The notes: generated by a model not told the origin, from the sequence alone. A stretch of 64,000 bases of DNA from Acorus gramineus (GCA_030737835.1 JAUJYN010000016.1:1775001-1839000); one strand, 5' to 3'; shown: positions 42,467 to 54,925, counted from the stretch's first letter. Translations and numbers: made by a program.

Positions 42467-44248
42467 CTGCAAAACAGGGTAATCAAATCGGTGAGTAAAA
42501 TACACAAATAAACCCAAAATACTCTAAAAATACACAACACTCGGGCAAACGTACATACGGCCCGTACGCACACTAGCCCGAGCACCCCGACTCACTCCCG
42601 AACCCCCGGGTAGCCATACGCACGGCCACCCGCACGCGCACACATGAATGCGCATGCACGCACACACCCCGGCACCATCGGCGCACTGCTGCGCGCCTGC
42701 CCGCGGGCCCGCGCCCCACGCGCAGCACCCCGCGCACGCACGCACGTGCACGCGCGCGTGCACTGGTCCCCAGCTCCGTGCCCAGGCGCACTGCCCAGGC
42801 GCCTTGCCTCGCACCCAGGCGCAGTGCCCAGGTGCCCTGCCCGCGCGCGCGCGCGCTCAAGCTCACGCCCGCGCGCACCCCCGCTCGCTCCTGCACCCGC
42901 GAGCACCCGCGCGCACGCACCCGCGCGCGACTACGCGCCCGACTGCGCCCGCCTGCGCGCAGACCTCGCCCAGGGCGCGCCCAAGCCCTCTTAACCTCAT
43001 TTTAACCCCCTTTTCACCCATCCCAACCCCCTCACACACACCCAAACCCAACTACCTAGCAAGCATGGCCTCCCCAACCAACCCTAAGCCCTAAAAATCA
43101 AGAAAAGAAGGGGAGGGGCTCACCTTTGGAGGGGGAACGAAAGGGGGAGGTTCGGGGGCCCTCGACGCACCCACGACCATCTCAACCGTCACCTCAGCCT
43201 CTCCTCAGCCTCCTCTTCAGCCGAAAATCAGGGGGGGGGATCCATGCAAGGGGAGCTTGGGAGAAGGGAAGAAACAAGCAACAACAACACAACCCACCTC
43301 CACTTCCTCCTCCACCTTCCCCTTCTCTTTGACACATTTTCTCAAACACATGGGGGGGGGGGGGTTAAATGAAAAGAGAAGGAGAGCAAAAAGAGGCTGG
43401 TCGTGGGATTTCGGAGGGGAGAGAGAGAGAGAGAGAGAGAGAGATATTTATCAAATATCTTAAGGGGGAATTACTAAGTCGCCCTCCGACTAGAAATTCT
43501 GCGCAAGCTTCACTGGAACAGCCATAACTTCCCCGATACAGCTCCGAATTGCTTGATTCCAAGACTGATGGAAAGCTAAGAAGATTATCTACAACTTTCA
43601 TGTTCATGGAAAGATCAGATAATCTCTCCAGCTAATCCGAAATTAGAGCTAAACATGGAACAGGGCTGCTGCCAGAATTTCCATCCCCGGGGTATACTTG
43701 GAAAAATACCCATAACTTTTACTACAAGAATCCAGTTGGTCTAATTCCACTTCTGTGTGAAAGCTAACTCAAAACTGGACATCTCATAATAAAATCATAA
43801 TTAAACCTCTTCATCTTGGATTTTAACAAAATCAAATCCAAATACCAAATCAGGAATACATAACTTAGAGAAAAAAATTATGTACCCAAATCTTCAAACA
43901 GAGCGCTCCAAATGACACAGACACAACATCAAAGATCACCTAACCTAGCTTAACCTAATTAATTCTAATTGTGTGAGTGTGTGAGTGTGTGTGGTGTGTG
44001 TGTGGGGACTTAAGGTCCACGCCCAAAAATAGTAATGCCCCTATTCATCTTCTTCTCTCTCTCAAGCTCTCAAAACCTCTCATCCCCTCTCTTTGTTTCC
44101 CACTTTTGATCTAGTAGAGGTGTTTAAAAAGAAAAGCCATAGAAGGAGAAAAGGAAGGTATTGTCCCGATCTACCTTTCCATGGTTTCATTTTCGATTTC
44201 CCCCTTGTGAGACCTCCTCTCATGGCACCACTTCTCCTCTGTTTTCAG

Positions 44249-44351
44249 CCCCTCTTAGGCTGAGAAGAGGTCTTTGTAGTGGTGGCTTTGGTGGTGGCAA
44301 ATCGGTGCGCGAAGAGCACCCGAAGTTCCCTCCTTTCCTTTCCTCCCTTGG
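44249..44351 (+). other. LTR leader module (E1), 103 nt
   Basis: Begins after CTGTTTTCAG and ends before GTAAGC. The copies at 54823-54925 and 63267-63369 are also 103 nt and differ at only a few bases. No single reading frame is shared with more distant LTRs, so it may be untranslated leader. Confidence 0.5.
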
Positions 44352-45026
44352 GTAAGCTTTCCTCCCCCCCTATTTCTTGTTTAGATGGTTGTTTAGGAGG
44401 TGAAATGGGGTATGCATGGTATGCAAGAGTGTTTGGGGTGTGGGAGGGCTGAGGGAGGTGGTGGGATTGGCTCGGGCGCGCGTGCGGGGTCATCCGCGCG
44501 CGTGCGCGCGAGTCTGCGCGTGCAAGCAGGGCATGCGCGTGCGTGCGCGCCAGTCTGCGCGCGCAGGCAAACCAGGCGTGCGCAGTCCGGGGCGCTGGGC
44601 GAGTGCGCGCGTACGTGCGGGTGCACGGGCGTGCACGCGGAGCGCTGCGCAGGGGCGCAGTGCGTGCGGTGCGCTCGGGTAGGCGCAGGGCTGGATGCGC
44701 GGTGCGCGCGGGCGCGCGTGAGCATGCCCGCGCGGGCGGTAGTGTGTCTGGGCGTGCGAGCAGGGGCGCGGCAGTATGCTTGGGCGCGCGGGCTGGGGCG
44801 CGGTAGTGCGCCCGGGCAACGGGTGTGCGTGCGTGCATGCGCACCCATGCGTGCGCGTGCAGGTGGCCGTGCGCATGGCTGCCCGGGGGTGCGGGAGTGT
44901 GTCGGGGCACTCGGACTCGCGTGCGTACGGGCCTTATGCATGCATGTCCGAGTGTTGGGTATTTCTATCGTATTTCTTCCGTATTTGTGTATTTTACTCA
45001 CCATTTTGATTTCCCATATCTTGCAG

Positions 45027-45062
45027 ATCTTGACAGGCGGTCACGCGACGACCCGGGTATTG
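45027..45062 (+). other. 36-nt LTR mini-module (E2)
   Basis: Between ATCTTGCAG and GTGAGTGGG. Nearly identical to 55484-55519 in the 3' LTR. Confidence 0.6.
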
Positions 45063-46007
45063 GTGAGTGGGACAATCCAACCCAGTAGGGAGGCGTTCGA
45101 TGCACGTAGTCGTGCATTGCCCTCCCCTGGGGCACCATAATTGCGTATTAATTTGTAATAAGTGTAATATGTGCTATGCATGATCATTATGTTGTAACCA
45201 TGCCACCTTAGGCTTTGTATGCTAGGAATATGCACCCTTATGTTGTGGATAGAGGCCTATACATCCTGATACCATGTTTTCATGCTAGGAGAGCCTCGAC
45301 CTACGCATGTTTCCCATTTAGTTTAATTTATTTAAATCAAATGCGAGCTTATGGTTATTAGCATGCCTTAGAGAATATGTGTCTCCCCGCATCTTAGATA
45401 TGCGCCCTGGTGGAATTCTGAAGAATTCATGACATTTGTAGAGTTGCAATCGGTGTCGGCGGATTCAAGAGGATCGTATCCGTGTGGGTAGGATGCTTCT
45501 TTTCCCTTCGTTGGATCCGTGTAGGGACTCCCCAGCGTTAGACAGGCTGTCCTGACGGAGGGCTCCCATCTGTAGGTACCTCCGATGCGTCGGATTGTGC
45601 TGATCGTGGGAGTAGACCAGGCGAGCTACGGAGTGGAGGAGAGACTATCGGTGGACCAAGGGTGTCACGCCCCAGGGCGGCCGTCCCCGGGACGTGGCAA
45701 GTGTATATATGATATCAGCAGTCTAAACAGGAGTTCAATAATATACCCTAAACAACATCAACAATGACAACACAGACAACAATGAGGCTGACATGATATA
45801 TACACAAATAGAGGAAGCTAAAAGACTGAATCTGTAATTCAAAGACATATTACAGACTCGATACATAATCAACTGTCCTATGAGAGCCAATATATACAAT
45901 GACATCCAAATATAATACAAACGTGTGCCCAAGCACAGAATACAATACATACAATCAAAAAGGGATGCTGATAGCCTCTAACACTCGCGGAATGTGGCGC
46001 TGCTCCG

Positions 46008-46060
46008 CTACTGCTGAAGTCCCTCGGGGAGCTCCTCCTGCTGAACCGACTCAGATAACA
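46008..46060 (-). other. LTR terminal module (E3), 53 nt ending in a stop codon
   Basis: Minus strand, after TCTTCAG; ends TAG in the common frame. The core varies here (QEELPE in place of KEELPE). Confidence 0.6.
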
Positions 46061-46184
46061 CTGAAGAAAAATTATGCGAGGGGTGAGCCATACGCTCAGT
46101 GAATAGCACAACCCATGCATCACAATTCATATTAACCACAATTAATTATTCAAAGCCTCAAAGTGGCAGGAACTACACAATCCA

Positions 46185-46209
46185 GTGGGTCGCTACATCG
46201 CCGACCCAC
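46185..46209 (-). other. Conserved LTR hairpin
   Basis: GTGGGTCG and CGACCCAC, perfect 8-bp stem, 9-nt loop. Confidence 0.55.
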
Positions 46210-47025
46210 CACACCCTCACCCTCACCCTCCAATAGGTGACATAGGATATTGGGACTGACTAGGCTGTTAATCACCCTTGGTCCACCGATAGTCTCTCCT
46301 CCACTCCGTAGGCCGCCTGGTCCACTCCCACAATTCAGCACAGTCCGAACCCAAATCAGGAGGTGCCTACTGATGGGAGCCCTCTGTCAGGAAGGCCTGT
46401 CTAACGCTGGGGCAGTCTCTATACGGATCCAACGAAGGGAAAAGAAACAGCCTATCCACACGCATACGATCCACTCGGATCCGCCAACACCGATCTCAAC
46501 TTATAAATGTCATGAATTCTTCAGAATTCCTCCAGGGCGCATAACTAAGATGCGGGGAGACACATATTATAATAACGAGGTTATAATATTATCGGGAAAA
46601 GAAACCTTGGGAGGGCACCATGAGGTCCCGATATAGGATATCCCGAAAACCAAACAAGGAACACGGAATACCCTAGTCCGGGTCTCAATGTTGACCCCGC
46701 AAGGCCCCTTATAATATTCTCTAAGGCATGCTAAATACCACAAGTTCGCATTTAATTTAATAAATTAAACTAATAGGACACATGCATAGGTCGAGATTTT
46801 CCTAGCATGAAAACATGGTGTTAGGATGCATGGCTCTTACACATATCCTAAGGGTGCAAGTCCCTAACATACAAGGTCTAGGGTAGCATGCATACTATAT
46901 ATTAATCATGCTTGCATAGATTACATATTATACAAGTTAATATTAAACTATGGTGCCCCAGGGGAGGACGGTATACGCCCAAGTGCATAAAGCGCCTCCC
47001 TACTGGGTTGGATTGTCCCACTCAC

Positions 47026-47061
47026 CAATATCCGGGTCGTCGCGTGACCGTCCGTCCAGAT
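47026..47061 (-). other. 36-nt LTR mini-module (E2)
   Basis: Minus strand, between TCTTGCAG and GTGAGTGGG. Confidence 0.6.
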
Positions 47062-48598
47062 CTGCAAGACAGGTATTTAACACGGTAAGTAAAATACATA
47101 AATACAACTAAAATACACTAAAAATACCCAACACTCGGACAAGCGTACATACGGCCCGTACGCGCGTGAGTCCGAGCACTCCGAATCACCCGAACCCTCG
47201 GGCAACCATCCGCACGGCCACCTGCCCCGGGAGCACAGCCGAGCCCCAGCCCGCGCGCACAGACGCACTGCAGAGCCCCCTGCCCGCATGCCCGCACACG
47301 CTGCCGAACCCCTGCCCGCACGCCCAGACACGCTGCCGCGCCCAGCCCGAGAGCCCAGACACATCGCACGCTCGGACGCACGTACGCGCGCCTGTGCGCA
47401 CCGCGCGTCCAGCCCCCCGGATGCACCCGCGCGCACTGTGCACCAGCGTAGCGCCTCGCGCGCACACCCGCCCGCATTGCGCCCCAGCACAGTGCCCCGC
47501 ACGCACTCCCCGCTCGCCCTGCGCCCCCTGTGCAGCACCCGCACACCACCCACACACCACCCGCGTACTGTGCCCCCTGCACAGCACCCGCGCGTACTGT
47601 GCCCTGCCAGCTCGCATGACAGCGCGCTTGCCCAGCGCCTGCCATCCTGCTCTGCCTACCTGCCTGCCCGCGCGCGCAGGCCCGATGAGCGCGCACTGCC
47701 CGAGCCGGCTCTACCACCCCAACCGCCACCAACAGCCACCGACAGCCACCAAAACCACCATGAAAGCCATGCATACCCAAAAACACCTCCTAATCAAGCA
47801 TCTACACAAGAAAGGAAGGAAAGAAAACTCACCCAAGGAGAGGAAGAGAAGGGGAGGAAGAACGGGTGCTCTTCGCGCACCGAAACACCACCTCCAAGAC
47901 CACTACCACCAAGATCTCCTCTCAGCCAAGGAAGGGCTGAAAACAGGGGAGAAAAGAGGCTATGAGAGGGGGTCACACAAGAGGGAACTCGAATCCGAGA
48001 CCACCGGAAGATAGATCGGGACAATACCTATCTTTTCTCTTCTTAGGGTTTCTTCTTTTGAACACCCTAAGTAGGTCCAAATGGGGATTTAAAGAGAGGG
48101 AGAGAGAGAGAAATTTTTGGAGAAGATGATGAATATTGGGGCTTATTGTTGTCGTCGGATTTATTTATGCTCACACCCACACCACACACACTCACCACCC
48201 ACTTAACTTAGCCCTAATTAGGATTAGGCTAGGTTTAGGTGCACTTTGACTTGGGTCAACCCATCCACACTAGAAAACAAAGGAGTTGACCAAGTCATGG
48301 GCCCACATTTGACCAAGTCAAGTCTCCCAATGACTTCTCGCTCGGTCAAAACCCGGATACGATTCAGAACTGTGAAATTCTGAAACGTTACCAGAATTCG
48401 ATGAAATTTTTGTGAGTGGCTTGGAATGGTACCAGGACACATAATATGCAGTTAGATTTTCAATCGGAGTCCTCAAACTTAGGATGATAGCTAACAGTCC
48501 AAAATTTTAGCGGTTCTGATCGAAAAACAAAAAAAACTGAAAAACTGCCAGAATGTTCCAATGGTTACCATAAGGTAAAAAGTGACACATATATTAAA

Positions 48599-49208
48599 AA
48601 GGGTGATTAACAGCCTAGTCAGTCCCAAAAGACCATGTCACCAGTTTGAGGGTGAGGGTGAGGGTGTGGTGGATCGGCGATGTAGCGACCCACTGGATTG
48701 TGTAGTTACTGCCACTTAGAGGCTATGAATTATTTGAGGTTGATATGAATTGTGATGCGTGGGTTGTGCTATTCACTGAGCGTGTGGCTCACCCCTCGCA
48801 TATATTTTTCTCAAATTATATCTGAGTCAGATCTGAAGGAGGAGCTCCCCGAGGCGCATAAGCAGTAACGGAGCAGCGTCACGCTCTGAGTGTGAGAGGC
48901 CATTCAGCATCCCCTTTGATTGTATGTATTGTATTCCGTGCTTGGGCACACATTTGTATTATATTTGGATGTCGTTGTATATATTGGCTCTCACAGGACA
49001 GTTGATTACGTATCGCTGTAATATGTCTTTTTAATTACAGACTCAGTCTTTTAGCTTCCGCTATTTGTGTATATATCATGTCAGCCTCATTGTTGTCTGT
49101 GTTGTCATTTTGATGTTGTTTAGAGTATGTTATTGACCTCCTGTATAGACTGCTGATATCATATATACCATTGCCGCGCCTCGGGGACTGCCACCCTGGG
49201 GCGTTACA
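48599..49208 (+). mobile_element. 5' LTR of the main chromovirus, third piece
   Basis: Contains the repeat unit with its hairpin-like arms (48669-48693), the terminal module (48816-48868) and the LTR end next to the primer-binding site. Aligns with 56139-56750. Confidence 0.85.
48816..48868 (+). other. LTR terminal module (E3), 53 nt ending in a stop codon
   Basis: Same length, frame and stop position as the other copies; ends TAA. Confidence 0.5.
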
Positions 49209-49213
49209 AAAGT

Positions 49214-49225
49214 TGGTATCAGAGC
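49214..49225 (+). other. Primer-binding site (initiator Met-tRNA type)
   Basis: TGGTATCAGAGC, five bases after the LTR end at 49208. Confidence 0.9.
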
Positions 49226-49328
49226 CTGGTCCTCTCAGAGCCAATTGTTTCTTTTTTTGTAGAGATGAGTCCTAGGATTTCTATATGAGTATTCTGATCC
49301 TAGTGTCTGGTTTTCTTAGGTTGCTGAT

Positions 49329-50693
49329 ATGCCTCCTCGCAGAGGAATGCGTGGACGTGGTCCCTCTCGACCTTTGGAGGTTCCCGGACCTACCAGAGGT
49401 GAGGATGCTACTGGAGAGTCCTCGGCTGTGGGGCCAGGATTGACGCAGGAGCCTCCTGCATGGGAGCGTGCTTACGCTCGAATAGCAGATCTGGTGGAGA
49501 CTCAGACGAGAGCATTAGAGGCCCAGACGAGGGCGTTAGCTGAGCAGGCTAGAGAGATTCAGGAGCTGAGGGCGGCCCGTGAGGCAGTTCCAAGGTCCCC
49601 TTGGTGGCAATCCGCCTGTGGTACCCGATGTACCCCTGCTCCCATGGTGATTCCAGCGGTGGGAGTTCATGATCCCCTGGAGAGGGAGGTGGAGCTAGAG
49701 GCTGCAGCGTGAGTGCATCACAGTGGCCTCACTGCCTTTCTGAAGCTCCACCCTCCCGAGTTCCATGGACAGACGGCGGACCCCCTTGCCCCTGAGCGAT
49801 GGTTGATGGAGGTGGACAAGATCTTCTCGACCATGCACTGCACCGATCACCAGCGTGTCTCCCTGGCCACCTTCATGCTGAAGGGTAGTGCCGCAGACTA
49901 GTGGGCTACCCGATCGGTGGACATTCCTGAGGGAGTGGAGCGGCTTCTATGGGCGGGGTTCCGGAGGTATTTCCTGGAGGAGTACTTCCCGTTTTTGACT
50001 CTCCAGATCGTGATGCGGGAGTTTGAGCAGCTGACGCAGGGCTCCATGTCAGTCGCGGACTACTCCACACGCTTCACGAGGCTTTCCAGGTTCGCCCCAG
50101 CCTTGGTGATGGATGAGGAGACGCGGTGTCGTCGCTTTGAGATGGGTCTCATTAGCACCATTCGGGTGCATGTCTCTTCACAGGCATTCACGAGGTACTC
50201 GGACTTGGTGTCTCGGGCGAGGACAGTCGAGCGAGACCTCGGGGCCTCCATGGGGGTTCCAACCCCTTCTGCAGACCAGAGACCTCCCAGGAGCCAGGAC
50301 CAGGGACAGCGCAAGAAGAAGCGGCCCCGCTTTGATCAGACAGCGGCTGCCGCTACTCCAGTTGATGTGGTGCCAGTGCGAGGTCCAGCACCCATTGAAG
50401 CAGTACCAGTCCAGTCCAGGCGACCGGAGACGCGACGCTGTTACCATTGTCAGCGCATCGGGCATATTTTATATAATTGCCCTGATGCTGGCCGACCCCG
50501 TGTGCTGCCTCCGCAGCAGCAGCAGCAGCTGTACCAGCAGCAGCCTCAGCGCCAGCAGCAGCAGCCTCAGCGCCAGCAGCAGCAGCAGCCTCAGCGTCAG
50601 CAGCAGCAGCCACAGGGTGGCCGTGTTGACCAGAGGAGGCAGCCAGCGCAGCCTGCGAGGCGTGCCCCTGCTCCTCAGCCGCAGTTTGTTTAG
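49329..50693 (+). pseudogene. gag: Gag region of the main chromovirus
   Basis: Structural protein remnant, broken by a small number of interruptions. The start MPPRRGMRGRGPSRP follows about 120 bp of leader. Recognisable parts: a coiled-coil-like heptad stretch (about 49470-49580, TQTRALEAQTRAL), the capsid-like region with LHPPEFHGQTADPL near 49740 and FRRYFLEEYFPF near 49960, a basic run near 50310-50330, a CCHC zinc knuckle (CYHCQRIGHILYNC, 50439-50480), and a glutamine-rich tail built of CAG-type repeats (50512-50625). The gag at 22187-23203 is its closest relative in the window but lacks an equally long glutamine run. Confidence 0.85.
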
Positions 50694-53600
50694 GGCCGAG
50701 TTGCAGCACTTTCGGTCGAGGAGGCGCAGGCTTCGGGTAGCGTGGTCCGAGGTATTGTTCAGATCTCCCAGCTCCCTGCATATGTGTTATTTGATTCCGG
50801 AGCCACGCACTCGTTCGTGTCTCCTGCTTTTGCGAGACGGATGGGCGTGGCGTCCGCCCCTCTAGATGTTATCCTGGAGATATCATTGCCCGTAGGAGAC
50901 CGTATTCTCCTCCGTTCTGTGTACCGAGGGTGTACCGTGGTGGTTGCGGAGCATGAGTTTCCAGTGGAGTTGGTAGAGCTCGCTATGACGGACTTCGATG
51001 CCATCCTGGGAATGGATTGGCTTTCAGCTAGTCACGCCAGCATCGACTGTTTTGCCAAGTCGGTGTCTTTCCACCTTCCGGGTCGGAGGTCCTTCCAGTT
51101 CGTGGGCGATCGTGACATAGCCCCTTTGGGGTTCGTGTCGTCCATTCAGGCGTGGAGACTCCTTCAGGGAGGATGCGAGGGTTTTCTGGCGTACATTGCT
51201 CAGGAGGACGCACCGCTGCGGGCAGATATCAGTCAGACTCCGGTCGTGGCAGAGTATCCCGAGGTTTTCCCCGATGATCTTCTGGGATTACCGCCGGATC
51301 GCGCGATCGAGTTTGAGATAAATCTGATTCCGGGGACCGAGCCAATTTCGAGAGCTCCGTACCGGATGGCCCCGGCAGAGCTGAAGGTGCTCAAGGAGCA
51401 GTTGGAGGAGTTGCTGGAGAAGGGCTTCGCACGTCCGAGTGTTTCTCTGTGGGGAGCCCCTGTTCTGTTCGTCCGGAAGAAGGACGGTTCGCTGCGGCTT
51501 TGTATTGATTACAGGCAGCTGAACAAGCGGACTGTGAAGAACAAGTATCCCTTGCCACGGAATGATGATCTGTTTGACTAGCTCCAGGGAGCGCGAGTCT
51601 TTTCTAAGATCGATCTCCGTTCGGGCTACTATCAGCTGAAGATCCGGGAGTCAGACATTCCGAAGACGGCCTTTCGTACCCGTTATGGGCACTACGAGTT
51701 CAGAGTACTGCCGTTTGGGTTGACGAATGCGCCTACGGCCTTTCTGGGCCCTTCCTCGACTCCTTCGTAGTAGTATTCATCGATGATATTCTGGTGTACT
51801 CGAGGAGTCTTGAGGAGCACGCTCACCATCTCGCACTGTCTTGGAAACTTTGGCCCGACATCAGTTGTTCGCCAAGTTCAGTAAGTGCGAGTTTGGTTGG
51901 AGCGTATGGCCTTTCTGGGCCACGTGATTTCCGGTGAGGGCATATCTGTGGACCCAAACAAGACGCTCGCCGTGTCGAATTGGCGTCGACCGTCAAACCC
52001 CACAGAGATTCGGAGCTTCCTGGGCTTGGAGGGTTATTACAGGAGGTTTGTCGAGGGTTTCTCGAAGATAGCTGTACCTCTTACCCGCCTCACTCGGAAG
52101 GATGTCCGGTTCGAGTGGTCCCCAGCTTGCGAGGAGAGCTTCCTGGAGTTGAAGCGAAGGCTCACCTCAGCGCCAGTTCTTACCCTTCCGTCTGGGAGTG
52201 GTGGGTTCGCAGTTTACTCCGATGCATCGCGGTTGGGTGTGGGTTGCGTCCTGATGCAGCACGGTAAGGTTGTGGCTTACGTGTCGCGTCAGTTGAAGCC
52301 CCATGAGCAGAATTACCCCACCCATGACTTAGAGTTAGCAGCGATCATCTTTGCGCTAAAGATGTGGAGGCACTACCTCTATGGCGAGGAGTTCGAGCTC
52401 TTTATCGATCATAAGAGCTTGACTTATTTGCAGTCCTAGCCGGAGCTCAACATGCGTCAGAGACGTTGGGTCGAGTTCCTGAAGGACTATGATTGTGACA
52501 TCGCTTACCATCCGGGTAAGGCGAATGTCGTGGCAGATGCTCTCAGCAGGCAGCCCTTGGGCATGGCCGCCCACATGGCTGTACGTCGTTGGAGGCTTCT
52601 GGAGGAGGCCGCTTGCTGGATCAGCGTTCGAGAGACTCCTGCGGGTGGCTTTTTGGCCAGGCTAGTGGTGCAGCCCGTTCTTCTCGACGAGATCCGCACG
52701 GCTCAGGGGCAGGATCCTCACTTTCTAGTCCTCTCTAAAGGCGTCGCCCGGGGCGAGCGTCCGGACTACCAGATTCGCGAGGACGGGATCCTGCGGTTCA
52801 GAGGTCGAGTATGCATTCCTGACGACGCAGAGCTGAAGCAGAAGATCTTGGACGAGGCCCATCGTTCAAGGTACACAGTGCATCCTGGTGGCACGAAGAT
52901 GTACAGGGGCCTTCGTCGTGGCTACTGGTGGCGCGGGATGAAGACGGATATTGCTAGTTTCATTGCCCGTTGCTTGGTATGCCAGCAGGTGAAGTCGGAG
53001 CATCAGTGTCCTGCGGGGAAGCTGCAGTCCATTGAGATTCCTCAGTGGAAGTGGGAGCAGATCACCATGGACTTCGTTTTGGGTTTGCCGAGGTCACGTT
53101 CGGGTCGCGATGCCATCTGGGTAATCGTCGACCGACTGACGAAGTCCGCTCATTTCCTCCCCATCCGACTCACCGATTCTCTGGACACCCTGGCGCAGTT
53201 GTTTGTCTCTGACGTCTCCATGGCACTCCCGTCAGCATCATTTCTGATCGAGACGCGCGATTTACTTCGAGGTTCTGGCGTAGACTCCAGCACGCCCTTG
53301 GTACGAACCTCCACTTCAGTACAGCGTTTCATCCGCAGACGGACGGCCAGTCGGAGAGGACGATTCAGACCCTGGAGGACATGCTGCGAGCTTGCGTTCT
53401 CGACTTTGGGGGCAGTTGGGAGAGGCATCTTCCGTTGGTGGAGTTTGCCTACAACAACAGCTACCACTCGAGTATCAGGATGGCTCCATACGAGGCGCTC
53501 TATGGCCGCAGCTGCAGGTCCCCCTTGTGTTGGGACGAGGGGCGCCAATTAGAGGGACCAGAGATCATCCACCAGATCTCAAAGATGGTCAAGACGATTC

Positions 53601-54097
53601 GTGAGCGTATCCGAGTCGCTCAGAGCAGTCAGAAGAGCTACGCCGATCGTCGTCGCCGTGAGCTCGTCTTCGAGGTTGGTGACCATGTCTTCCTGAAGGT
53701 GTCCCCGATGAAGGGCATCTTCCGTTTCGGCGTGCGGGGCAAGCTGAGTCCGCGTTTCATTGGGCCGTTCCTCATCCTCGAGCGAGTTGGGGAGGTGGCC
53801 TATCGCATCGCTCTGCCCCCACAGTTGGCTCAGGCCCATGACGTCTTCCATGTCTCGCAGCTGAGGCGTTACGTCCACGATCCTGCTCACGTCATCCCGT
53901 TCGAGCCGCTCGTCTTCGAGCCGGACTTGTCATTCGTCGAGCAGCCGATCGAGATCCTGGACCGTCGTGAGAAGAGGCTCCGCACCAAGACCGTCCAGTT
54001 GGTCGAGGTGCGATGGCAGCACCGTTCCGGTGCCGAGGCCACTTGGGAGCTCGAGGACGCCATGCGTGACGCGTATCCGCATCTTTTCCCTTCCTAG
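50694..54097 (+). pseudogene. pol: Pol region of the main chromovirus: PR, RT, RNase H, IN, chromodomain
   Basis: The domain order is the Ty3/Gypsy one. Aspartic protease active site [10 protein letters not shown] at about 50792-50821, with LGMDWL near 51010. Reverse transcriptase from about 51380, with [20 protein letters not shown] and the FIDDIL core at 51776-51793. RNase H with [15 protein letters not shown] near 52210-52260 and the DHKSLTYL stretch near 52410-52435. Integrase zinc finger with HPGGTKMYRGLRRGYWW and CLVCQQVK (about 52880-52990), then the catalytic core from TMDFVLGLPRS near 53065. At the C-terminus, 53955-54090 reads like a chromodomain ([18 protein letters not shown]). 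The chromodomain and integrase-side layout support a chromovirus, best matched to Tekay/Del. The reading frame is broken several times. Confidence 0.9.
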
Positions 54098-54130
54098 ATG
54101 TTCTTGTATTTATTTTGAGGACAAAATTTC

Positions 54131-54145
54131 TTAAGGGGGGAAGAA
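54131..54145 (+). other. Polypurine tract
   Basis: AAGGGGGGAAGAA directly before the 3' LTR start at 54146. It primes plus-strand synthesis in this family. Confidence 0.85.
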
Positions 54146-54822
54146 TGTTATATATGTGTCACTTTTTAGCCTTCTGGTAACCATTGGAACATTCTGGCAA
54201 TTTTTAAGCTTTTTCCTTTTTCGATCGGAACCGCTAAAATTTCAGACTTTTAGCTATCATCCTGACCTAAATACTCCGATTGAAAATCTAACTGCATATT
54301 ATGTGTCCTGGTGCCATTTCAAGCCACTCACGAAAATTTTATCGAATTCTGGTAACGTTCAGAGTTTCGCAGTTCTGAATCGTATCCGGGTTTTGACCAA
54401 GCGAAAAGTCATTGGGAGACTTGACCGAGTCAAAGGTGAGTTTGACCAAGTCAAGTTTGACCCTTGACTTGGTCAAAATATTTTGTTTTCTAGTGTGGTT
54501 GGGTTGACTAGGGTCAAAGATCACCTAACCTAGCTTAACCTAATTAATTCTAAGTGTGTGAGTGTGTGTGGTGTGTGTGTGGTGACTTAAGGTCCACGCC
54601 CAAGAATAGTTGCCCCTATTCATCTTCTTCTCTCTCTCAAGCTCTCAAAACCTCTCATCCCCTCCCTTTATTTTCCACTTTTGATCTAGTAGAGGTGGTT
54701 AAAAAGAAAAGCCATAGAAGGAGAAAAGGAAGGTATTGTCCCGATCTACCTTTCCATGGTTTCATTTTCGATTTCCCCTTGTGAGACCTCCTCTCATGGC
54801 ACCTTTTCTCCTCTGTTTTCAG

Positions 54823-54925
54823 CCCCTCTTAGGCTGAGAAGAGGCCTTGGTAGTGGTGGCTTTGGTGGTGGCAAATCGGTGCGCGAAGAGCACCCGAAGA
54901 TCCCTCCTTTCCTTTCCTCCCTTGG
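54823..54925 (+). other. LTR leader module (E1), 103 nt
   Basis: Between CTGTTTTCAG and GGTAAGC. Equivalent to 44249-44351. Confidence 0.5.

Larger units (their letters stand above)
40927..43928 (-). mobile_element. Solo LTR (LTR-B type), minus strand, TCAAA duplication
   Basis: TGT...ACA termini with TCAAA at 40922-40926 and 43929-43933. Minus-strand contents: LTR-B opening block (about 43490-43925), leader module (about 43130-43230), GC-rich tract (42550-42980), 36-nt mini-module (42431-42466), three tandem units (41460-41699) with hairpins, and the terminal module (41264-41316). No internal region. It is antisense to the LTR it sits in. Confidence 0.9.
43929..45662 (+). mobile_element. 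5' LTR of the main chromovirus, second piece
   Basis: Contains the leader module of 103 nt (44249-44351, between TTTTCAG and GGTAAGC), a GC-rich tract (44470-44940) and the 36-nt mini-module (45027-45062). It ends AAGGG (45658-45662), the duplicated target of the second solo LTR. Aligns with 54517-56143 of the 3' LTR. Confidence 0.85.
45663..48598 (-). mobile_element. Solo LTR (LTR-A type), minus strand, AAGGG duplication
   Basis: Flanked by AAGGG at 45658-45662 and 48599-48603. Minus-strand contents: U3-like block with the TTGACCAAGTCA motifs, leader module (about 47830-47960), GC-rich tract (47120-47690), 36-nt mini-module (47026-47061), hairpin (46185-46209) and terminal module (46008-46060). 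No internal region. It is antisense to its host LTR. Confidence 0.9.

Noticed and set aside
49214-49225. TGGTATCAGAGC as part of a tRNA gene
   Set aside because: Only the 12-base primer-binding site is present; no tRNA arms around it.
53955-54097. Chromodomain as a host chromatin gene
   Set aside because: It is continuous with integrase sequence and directly precedes a polypurine tract and LTR, as in chromoviruses.
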